Below are positions 1 to 4,871 of a stretch of 5,309 nt of DNA, piece by piece. Under the pieces are notes generated by a model that did no database searches, was not told the DNA's origin, and was given only the letters and a program-made list of their open reading frames with translations. The translations under genes were made by a program, and so were the position numbers. Numbering within the stretch: the first letter of the stretch is position 1; every line of letters starts with the position of its first letter. Source of the stretch: Caldifarciminota bacterium (GTDB lineage: Bacteria > Hydrothermota > Hydrothermia > B15-G9 > DRBW01); NCBI GenBank assembly GCA_011042705.1, contig DRBW01000247.1, positions 1-5,309 on the forward strand. Reading direction: 5' to 3'.

Positions 1-1
1 G

Positions 2-730
2 GCAGCGAACATAATGGAAGCCCTTGAAGTGGGAGCCCGCGTTTTTCTCCTCGATGAGGACACGTCTGCCACCAACTTCATGATACGCGACGCCCGGATG
101 CAGGCCCTGGTTTCCAAGAAGGACGAGCCTATAACTCCCTTTATAGACAGGGTGCGTGAACTTTACGAGGAGTTCGGCGTCTCATCGGTGATAGTTATGG
201 GAGGTAGCGGAGATTACTTTGACGTGGCCGATACCGTTTTGATGATGCGGGAGTACGTTCCCCTTGACGTCACGAAAAAGGCAAAGGAGATCGCCGCCAG
301 CATAGTTACTAAAAGAAAAATTGAGAGGACGGAGCCCATGGGCCCTCCTGCTCCCCGAATTCCCCTGCCGGAAAGCGTGAGGGCCTCCCGGGGAAAGCGG
401 GAGGTCAAGATAGACGTGAAGGCGGTCGATCTGATAAGGTTCGGATATGAGACCATTGATCTGAGGCACGTGGAACAGCTCGTGGATATGAGCCAGACCA
501 GAGCAGTGGCTTATTCCCTTTACCTCGCCTCTCACAGGTTTATGGACGGCCGGCGGGCGCTGAGCGAGATCCTCGATCTCCTTGAGCGGGCTTTCGACGA
601 GGAGGGGCTGGATATCCTGGACCCCTTTCACAGGCCCGGGAGGCATCCCGGTAACTTCGCGAGACCACGGCGGCACGAGATAGCCGCAGCCCTGAATCGG
701 CTCAAAACACTTGCAGTGAAGAGGAAATAG
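2..730 (+). CDS. Predicted ATPase of the ABC class, C-terminal part (5' end outside window)
   Basis: The reading frame is open from base 2 (Ala-Ala-Asn-Ile-Met...), so the ATG at 14 is internal and the gene begins upstream. About 242 residues are visible out of a family length that I recall as roughly 550-570. Seen in sequence: a Walker B strand and D-loop 'VFLLDEDTSATNFM', then 'EPITPFIDRVREL', the glycine-rich 'GGSGDYFDVAD', a proline-rich linker, and the C-terminal block 'FARPRRHEIAAALNRLK'. This motif order is characteristic of PF09818/COG3044, soluble proteins with an ABC-type nucleotide-binding core; their cellular role is not established. The Walker A and ABC signature lie off the left edge. 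It ends in TAG, 34 nt before the mechanosensitive channel gene on the same strand, so the two could be cotranscribed; no terminator is visible between them. Family assignment is firm; function is unknown. Confidence 0.9.
   Translation, partial: AANIMEALEVGARVFLLDEDTSATNFMIRDARMQALVSKKDEPITPFIDRVRELYEEFGVSSVIVMGGSGDYFDVADTVLMMREYVPLDVTKKAKEIAASIVTKRKIERTEPMGPPAPRIPLPESVRASRGKREVKIDVKAVDLIRFGYETIDLRHVEQLVDMSQTRAVAYSLYLASHRFMDGRRALSEILDLLERAFDEEGLDILDPFHRPGRHPGNFARPRRHEIAAALNRLKTLAVKRK
382..406 (+). other. Intragenic GC-rich hairpin in the ABC-class ATPase gene
   Basis: CCTCCCG (384-390) and CGGGAGG (398-404) are perfect inverted repeats around a 7-nt loop (GGGAAAG). A G-T pair and a further G-C pair extend the stem to nine positions. 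It lies in the codons for the linker after the ATPase core. No T-run follows, so it is not an intrinsic terminator. It may simply be a chance product of Arg/Gly codons. Confidence 0.35.
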
Positions 731-740
731 TTTTTTCTTT

Positions 741-759
741 TCCTTATCGAAAAGGAGGT
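741..759 (+). promoter_or_regulatory. Strong Shine-Dalgarno of the MscS gene, inside a small potential hairpin
   Basis: AAAGGAGGT (751-759) lies 5 nt before the ATG at 765, a near-perfect match to the 16S rRNA 3' end, and fixes that start. TCCTT (741-745) can pair with AAGGA (752-756), optionally extended by two G-U pairs, partly covering the Shine-Dalgarno. The stem is short, so any effect on translation is speculative. Confidence 0.75.
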
Positions 760-764
760 CGACT

Positions 765-1841
765 ATGATAGGAGATCTTTTGCACAGGACATATTTGGGC
801 AACAGCATATCCAACTACCTGCTGTTTTTGTTGCTTTTCCTCGCTGGAGTCGTAATTGTCAGGATCATTGAGCTCATAGTTCTCAAGAAACTCACGGCCT
901 GGGCTAAGAAGACGAAGACCACCGTCGACGATTTTCTCGTTGAGATGACGAAGAAAACCGTGCTCCCCCTCCTTTATTACCTTGTTTTCTATAGCTCCAT
1001 AAGGGTGCTGACCCTCGGCAGATCGGCCAAGAAGGCCTTTGACATCATAGGAATCGCGCTTCTCACAGTTTTCGTCATAAGGTTTGTGATCGCCCTTATA
1101 AATTACGTCCTCCTCAGGTACTGGATGAAGAAGGAAGAGGATGAGACCAAAAAGAGGACCGTCAAGGCGATAATGCCCATCGTGAAGGTCGTGCTGTGGG
1201 GCGTCGGCATCACCTTCCTCCTGGATAATCTCGGGATAAGGATTTCCACCGTGATAGCAGGACTTGGAATCGGCGGTATTGCGGTGGCTCTTGCTGCTCA
1301 GGCCATTCTCGGAGATCTTTTCAGTTACTTCGCGATTCTTTTAGATAAGCCTTTTGAAATAGGCGATTTCATCGTGATCGACAACTTCATGGGCAATGTG
1401 GAACACGTGGGCATCAAGACCACGCGCATAAGGAGCCTGACGGGCGAGCAGCTCGTTTTCTCCAATACCGACCTCACGAACTCCAGGGTGAGGAATTACA
1501 AGAGGATGGAACGCAGGAGGGTGCTCTTCAGGATAGGCGTCACCTACGACACGAGCCTCGAAGACCTGAAGGCCATACCCGGGATCATCAGAGGAATCAT
1601 CGAGAGCATTGAGGATACCCTGGTGGACAGGGTTCACTTCGCCTCATTCGGCGATTACAGCCTCATCTTCGAGGTGGTATATTACGTGCTCAGCAGCGAT
1701 TACGGGAAGTACATGGATATCCAGCAGGAGATTAACCTCAGGATAATGGAGGAATTCGAGAAGAGGGGAATAGAGTTCGCCTTCCCGACGCAGACCATAT
1801 ACCTGGAGAGTCAGGTAGAAGGCGTGCCGGAGAGAAAGTGA
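765..1841 (+). CDS. MscS-family mechanosensitive ion channel
   Basis: A complete 358-residue inner-membrane channel of the MscS (small-conductance mechanosensitive) family, PF00924. Such channels open under membrane tension to release solutes during hypo-osmotic shock. Hydrophobic segments lie at about residues 17-40, 66-82, 92-117, 135-155 and 160-192. The last is the pore-lining helix, with the Gly/Ala packing pattern 'AGLGIGGIAVALAAQAILGD'. The beta-domain signature 'LDKPFEIGDFIVID' follows at 193-206, then 'LVFSNTDLTNSRVRNYKRME' (230-249) and the alpha/beta vestibule ending in 'GIEFAFPTQTIYL'. At the pore-helix hinge, the glycine found in E. coli MscS (Gly113, by my alignment) is alanine here, as I recall for many larger subfamily members. 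The five-helix layout differs from the three helices of E. coli MscS. The start is fixed by a strong ribosome binding site. Subfamily and ion selectivity cannot be read from sequence alone. Confidence 0.95.
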   Translation: MIGDLLHRTYLGNSISNYLLFLLLFLAGVVIVRIIELIVLKKLTAWAKKTKTTVDDFLVEMTKKTVLPLLYYLVFYSSIRVLTLGRSAKKAFDIIGIALLTVFVIRFVIALINYVLLRYWMKKEEDETKKRTVKAIMPIVKVVLWGVGITFLLDNLGIRISTVIAGLGIGGIAVALAAQAILGDLFSYFAILLDKPFEIGDFIVIDNFMGNVEHVGIKTTRIRSLTGEQLVFSNTDLTNSRVRNYKRMERRRVLFRIGVTYDTSLEDLKAIPGIIRGIIESIEDTLVDRVHFASFGDYSLIFEVVYYVLSSDYGKYMDIQQEINLRIMEEFEKRGIEFAFPTQTIYLESQVEGVPERK

Positions 1842-1856
1842 GTAAGGGGAAGAAGC

Positions 1857-2639
1857 TCAGGATTTCCTGACGTTGCCGGTCTCGTCGACGTAGAGGATCT
1901 CGTTGAATCCCTCTTCGAGAGAGGGAACTTCGAGCATCATCAGCATCTTGTCGAGAACGCTTTTCCAGTCCACTCTGCGTGTCTGCTCCCTGAGTTTATT
2001 CAAGGGGTCCTTCAGCCTCCTCTCGAGGCAGATATCGGGAGGTATGTCAAAATAAACTCCGACGATCTTCAGTTTTTTCAGACGATCGAGGTGCTCGAGG
2101 AGCCCCGGGATTCTCTCCTCGCCGAACAACGGGATTTCCTTTGCCTCGTCGAGCTTCCTCTCCACGATCTCGAGGAAGGCGCTCACTATGTCTTCGTCTT
2201 CGTCAGACCTCTGTCTTTCTAAGAAAGAACTGACGGCCTGTAAGAGGCGTTCCCTGTTGCCGGGGAAGAGGCCCGTTTCCTCCGACAGTATGACATCGTA
2301 CAGGCCTGAGGCCAGCTCCCTGATTTTGCGTGGAATGTGAAGGAAGTATGCCCTTATTTCTCTCGTCAGGTTGGTTCTGTCGACCACCACGTTGTAGCCG
2401 TAAAGGAGTCCCTTGACTATCGGGATCCTCTCGAATTCTCCATAGAGGGGTTTGAGCTCCAGGCTGTAGTTGTAAAAGCTCATCATCTGGATGATATCGT
2501 CCAGGCAAACCCTGATGGTGTTTTCGGGGTCCTTAGCCCAGAGCTTCCTGGAAAAAGTGGTTTTCCCCGAACCTATCAGACCGATGAGAAGCCAGAATGT
2601 GGGAGGGACAGGGGTTTTATTTTTTCTCTTTTCTTCCAT
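1857..2639 (-). CDS. Predicted P-loop kinase (AAA_33 / T4 polynucleotide kinase-like) with a long internal insertion
   Basis: A 260-residue soluble protein. Walker A is 'GLIGSGKT' (20-27). An 'LDDI' motif at 46-49 sits where related kinases place a substrate-binding Asp. A second conserved strand 'NVVVDRTNLT' (83-92) is followed by helix 'REIRAYFLHIPRK'. The C-terminal kinase half is 'VGVYFDIPPDICLERRL' (193-209), an arginine-rich lid 'REQTRR' (217-222) and 'EVPSLEEGFNEI' (237-248). This order matches predicted kinases related to T4 polynucleotide kinase (PF13671, COG0645-like). The phosphoryl acceptor is unknown. Between the halves lies a charged stretch of roughly 75 residues (about 112-188), longer than I expect for the family. 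In-frame TAA and TAG lie just upstream, so the ATG at 2639 is the only reasonable start, yet it has no Shine-Dalgarno. The gene follows the PurF-like gene by 60 nt on the same strand and converges on the channel gene with 15 nt between stops. Confidence 0.82.
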   Translation of the reverse strand: MEEKRKNKTPVPPTFWLLIGLIGSGKTTFSRKLWAKDPENTIRVCLDDIIQMMSFYNYSLELKPLYGEFERIPIVKGLLYGYNVVVDRTNLTREIRAYFLHIPRKIRELASGLYDVILSEETGLFPGNRERLLQAVSSFLERQRSDEDEDIVSAFLEIVERKLDEAKEIPLFGEERIPGLLEHLDRLKKLKIVGVYFDIPPDICLERRLKDPLNKLREQTRRVDWKSVLDKMLMMLEVPSLEEGFNEILYVDETGNVRKS

Positions 2640-2665
2640 TTCTGTGAGGCGTTTTCTCAGCGACT

Positions 2666-2694
2666 ATTATAAAGAGTTCCTCCCTCCATTTCAC
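2666..2694 (-). promoter_or_regulatory. Possible internal promoter for the kinase gene
   Basis: Read on the minus strand, GTGAAA (2694-2689; 4 of 6 to the -35 consensus) is followed after 17 nt by a perfect TATAAT (2671-2666). Transcription would start near 2659, leaving about 20 nt before the kinase ATG with no Shine-Dalgarno. The -10 is convincing and the -35 is weak. The kinase could therefore be made from its own short transcript as well as by readthrough from the PurF-like gene. Confidence 0.4.
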
Positions 2695-2699
2695 CTGCT

Positions 2700-4070
2700 C
2701 TAAATATCTCCGAAGAGGTCTCTCTCCTCGATCTCGCGGAGCACCGGCGGCCGACTCCTGAGAATACCGGCGGGTAGCAGCTCCGATGGGAATAGCGAGG
2801 GGAAATGGCCGTCGAGACAGCCGAGGCAGAAGGACCTCCATTCCCTTCCCAGGGCCCTTTTGAGGTTGCGGAGAGACAGGTAAACCACTGAATCTGCACC
2901 TGTCTGCTCGGTTATCTCTCTGAGCCCGGCTCTCGATGCGATATAATCGTTTCCTTCGCCTGTGCCCGAAAGGGGGCAGTACGTTATGAGCGGCGGTGAG
3001 GCGATCCGGATATGGACCTCCCGGGCCCCGTTTCCCCTGAGAATCTCCGTTGTTTTTCTGAGGAAGTTACCAGAGCGAAGGTAGACTGTTATAAGGGCGA
3101 CCCTTTTCCCCTCGAGGACGTGAGGGTTGGCGAGAAAGGGAAAGGCTGCGCCCTGTCCGCACGGCCGCAGTGCCTCCTCGAGAGGTATTCGCAGGTAGCT
3201 CGAATAGGCGAGGGCCGGGATGGTGCCAGAGGGAGGAAGGGGAACAGCTATGTCGATTTTTCTAGGCTCGGCGCGAGCCAGCAGGGTGCCGAGGAGTTTG
3301 CGGAATTCGTAAACGGGCCTTCCGTGGATCATGCTCTCGGGGCGGGCGAGGGCCAGAAGCTCCATGACGCACTTTTTCCCCACGCCGTCGGCGACCCTGA
3401 TGCTGCTGATCTCGAGCCCCTCGGTGAGGAGGCCCTCGCCCGCCCCGACCTCCCTGATCAGGCTCGAAGACAAGGCGACAAAGGAAGAGCTCTCCGAGGC
3501 GAAGAGCAGGTCCTCCCGGGTCATCCCCCACAGAAGCGGCCTGAGGCCAGATGGATCTCTGATGGCCGCGATCGATGTTCCGTCCAGTATCAACAGGCTG
3601 TATGAGCCTTTTATCATCTCCAGAATTCGCCTTATTCCGCTCTCCGGGCCGTAAGAGTTCCTGTACAGCTCTAAGGCTATCAGGCCGTCGGGAAGGCGGG
3701 GATCTGCCCCAATGGCAGATATGAGCTCTTTTCTATTGAAGATGACCCCGTCAAAGGCGAGGGCCAGTTTTCGCGATTCATCCAGAAAAAGGCAGTTCCC
3801 GGAATCCCGGGCATAACAGCCTATGCCGACAAAAGGCCTGCCGAAATCCTGAGCCGGAGTCGGAAAATGTCCACTTCTTCTTTTCAGGACCTGATTTACC
3901 GGTGAGAGATCGTATGTCGTTATAAACCCCCCTTCCGCCGGATTCCCATTGAAGAGGGCTATGTGTAAGCTCCCGTCCTCCCCGGAGAGAGGCCTGAGTC
4001 CGTTCAGAAGGATATTCGGACGTCTTTCTCTGAGGGATGAGATGCCGAACAGTGTGAAGGGCCGTTTCAT
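2700..4070 (-). CDS. PurF-like protein (amidophosphoribosyltransferase homologue) lacking catalytic residues in both domains
   Basis: 456 residues with the two-domain PurF layout: an N-terminal Ntn-hydrolase glutaminase-like domain (about 1-230) and a C-terminal phosphoribosyltransferase-like domain. PurF normally makes phosphoribosylamine from PRPP and glutamine in purine synthesis. Retained landmarks include 'FGI' (8-10), 'KGSYSLLI', 'RDPSGLRPL' (171-179), 'FASES', 'CVMELLALARPES' (234-246), 'EGKRVAL', 'GAREVHIRIASPP' (348-360) and 'FCLGCLDGHFP' (414-424). Lost are the N-terminal Cys nucleophile (Phe5 aligns there), the 'HRGQE' and 'RYAT' glutaminase motifs, the transferase flexible loop and the two Asp of the PRPP motif (Thr328-Val329). 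Cys234, Cys365, Cys415 and Cys418 align with the [4Fe-4S] ligands of Bacillus-type PurF. The frame runs on upstream to 4616, but the start is set at 4070 by GAGGAG 4 nt before the ATG and a promoter just upstream. It is unlikely to be an active PurF; a pseudoenzyme, sensor or scaffold role is inference. The predicted kinase follows 60 nt downstream. Confidence 0.85.
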   Translation of the reverse strand: MKRPFTLFGISSLRERRPNILLNGLRPLSGEDGSLHIALFNGNPAEGGFITTYDLSPVNQVLKRRSGHFPTPAQDFGRPFVGIGCYARDSGNCLFLDESRKLALAFDGVIFNRKELISAIGADPRLPDGLIALELYRNSYGPESGIRRILEMIKGSYSLLILDGTSIAAIRDPSGLRPLLWGMTREDLLFASESSSFVALSSSLIREVGAGEGLLTEGLEISSIRVADGVGKKCVMELLALARPESMIHGRPVYEFRKLLGTLLARAEPRKIDIAVPLPPSGTIPALAYSSYLRIPLEEALRPCGQGAAFPFLANPHVLEGKRVALITVYLRSGNFLRKTTEILRGNGAREVHIRIASPPLITYCPLSGTGEGNDYIASRAGLREITEQTGADSVVYLSLRNLKRALGREWRSFCLGCLDGHFPSLFPSELLPAGILRSRPPVLREIEERDLFGDI

Positions 4071-4074
4071 TTTT

Positions 4075-4080
4075 CTCCTC
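4075..4080 (-). promoter_or_regulatory. Shine-Dalgarno fixing the start of the PurF-like gene
   Basis: On the minus strand GAGGAG (4080-4075) precedes the ATG at 4070 by 4 nt. The alternative in-frame ATGs at 4103 and 4175 have no comparable site, so this decides the start. Confidence 0.7.
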
Positions 4081-4095
4081 GAGGGGTCTTCCCGA

Positions 4096-4124
4096 ATTAT
4101 CATGACCCATTGCCGATCGGTCAA
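4096..4124 (-). promoter_or_regulatory. Sigma-70-type promoter for the PurF-like gene
   Basis: Read on the minus strand, TTGACC (4124-4119) and GATAAT (4101-4096) are separated by 17 nt; each hexamer matches the consensus at five of six positions. Transcription would begin near the A at 4089, giving a leader of about 19 nt that contains the GAGGAG ribosome binding site. This arrangement excludes the upstream in-frame ATGs from the transcript and supports the start at 4070. Confidence 0.6.
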
Positions 4125-4168
4125 TGTGGAAAAGTAAGAAGTGGAGGTCCCGGCGCCCCCTGAATTTA

Positions 4169-4198
4169 TTGACATCAACGAAAATGAGCAATTATAAT
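4169..4198 (+). promoter_or_regulatory. Consensus sigma-70-type promoter for the exported-protein/exchanger operon
   Basis: TTGACA (4169-4174) and TATAAT (4193-4198) both match the housekeeping consensus exactly, separated by 18 nt. The expected transcription start, about 7 nt past the -10, falls at 4205-4206, which is the A of the ATG at 4206. This predicts a leaderless or almost leaderless message for the downstream gene. The promoter faces away from the leftward PurF-like promoter 45 nt to its left. Confidence 0.7.
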
Positions 4199-4205
4199 TG
4201 GCAGG

Positions 4206-4871
4206 ATGTCTGCGAAACATGCTTTGTTTGTTGCTTTTATCCTGCTTTCGTGTAGCCTGCCCTTCGGAGTGATCGACAGGGCCCTTTCGGATTACTTTCC
4301 CCTCGAAACAGGTAATTACTGGAATTACGTGACTCAGGATGGCGATACTATCTCGGCGAGAATCGAGGGCGATACGGTGATCCTGGGAGATACCGCTTTT
4401 ATCTACACTTTCGGAAGCGATCTTTATTATTTCTTCAAGGCGGATAATGGTATTGACCGCTATTACTATTTCGTCACTTACAGGGGCGGAGACAAGGTCG
4501 TGCTTGAGAAGAGAATAGGTTCCTATCTTTCCCTTCCACTGATCGATGGCTATGCGAGGACCGACAGCTTCAGCAACACGGTTGTCGTTGTTAACGATAC
4601 CTTTCAGTGTTTTCACACCGTGGATCTCAGGATCTCCCTCGTGGGCGATCTTTCAGTAGGCGACAGGACATTTCACGAAGTTTACAGTGCCGAGATAACT
4701 GATTCGAGGCGTGTCGACAGCCCTCTGGGCACATCGGCCAGTGAGAGACATGAGGTTCTTTGCCTCGCTCCGGATGTGGGGATCATCAGGAAGCAGGAAG
4801 TTCTGGCCGAGAACGGCGACACAGTCGCTTACTCGGCCGAGTTAATAGGAAGCAACCTCCTCGGCGAATGA
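4206..4871 (+). CDS. Exported protein of unknown function, possible lipoprotein
   Basis: 221 residues; I do not recognise a named family. The N-terminus has one Lys (Lys4), a hydrophobic core (about 6-15) and 'LLSC' ending at Cys16. That resembles a lipobox, although Leu at -2 is less usual, so it is either a lipoprotein or a protein cleaved a little further on. The mature part opens with 'YFPLETGNYWNYV' (30-42), then alternating hydrophobic/polar strands rich in Tyr, Asp and Val that suggest an all-beta fold ('GDTVILGDTAFIYTF', 'DRYYYFV'). 'LAPDVGIIRKQEVL' follows near the C-terminus (187-200). I associate the opening 'PL..GNYW.Y' and the late 'aPdVGii' with uncharacterised exported proteins in uncultivated Gram-negative phyla; that is memory, not a search result. 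Cys135 and Cys186 could form a disulfide. The ATG lies at the predicted transcription start and has no usable Shine-Dalgarno. Its stop overlaps the exchanger start, implying a joint transcript. Confidence 0.75.
   Translation: MSAKHALFVAFILLSCSLPFGVIDRALSDYFPLETGNYWNYVTQDGDTISARIEGDTVILGDTAFIYTFGSDLYYFFKADNGIDRYYYFVTYRGGDKVVLEKRIGSYLSLPLIDGYARTDSFSNTVVVVNDTFQCFHTVDLRISLVGDLSVGDRTFHEVYSAEITDSRRVDSPLGTSASERHEVLCLAPDVGIIRKQEVLAENGDTVAYSAELIGSNLLGE
4868..4871 (+). other. ATGA stop/start overlap coupling two genes
   Basis: The TGA that ends the exported-protein gene (4869-4871) overlaps the ATG of the exchanger (4868-4870). No good Shine-Dalgarno stands close upstream; the nearest purine run, AGGAAG, is about 15 nt away. 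Translation of the exchanger therefore probably depends on termination-reinitiation. Confidence 0.75.

Noticed and set aside
731..745. T-rich run after the ATPase stop codon
   Set aside because: Considered as a terminator tail, but no stable GC-rich stem precedes it; only a weak AGGAAA/TTTCCT pairing is possible.
182..814. Long open frame on the - strand opposite the ABC-class ATPase gene (210 codons)
   Set aside because: It overlaps a clearly conserved gene, spans the next gene's start, and has no family-like motifs.
1857..1870. TCAGGA-TT-TCCTGA palindrome at the kinase stop codon, between two convergent genes
   Set aside because: Considered as a bidirectional terminator, but the usable stem is only about five pairs and no T-run follows on either strand.
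3012..3605. Long open frame on the + strand opposite the PurF-like gene (197 codons)
   Set aside because: Low-complexity Gly/Arg/Glu-rich translation with no recognisable fold and no good start. It is the expected shadow of a G+C-rich coding strand with strong family similarity on the other side.
4191..4198. ATTATAAT is self-complementary, so the minus strand also reads TATAAT here
   Set aside because: No acceptable -35 lies 15-19 nt upstream on the minus strand. The leftward promoter at 4124-4096 fits far better.
4071..4616. A 182-codon upstream extension of the PurF-like frame, with in-frame ATGs at 4616, 4175 and 4103
   Set aside because: The extension runs antisense through the exported-protein gene, shows no PurF-like sequence, and the ATG at 4103 and 4175 lack ribosome binding sites. 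A promoter and Shine-Dalgarno point to 4070.
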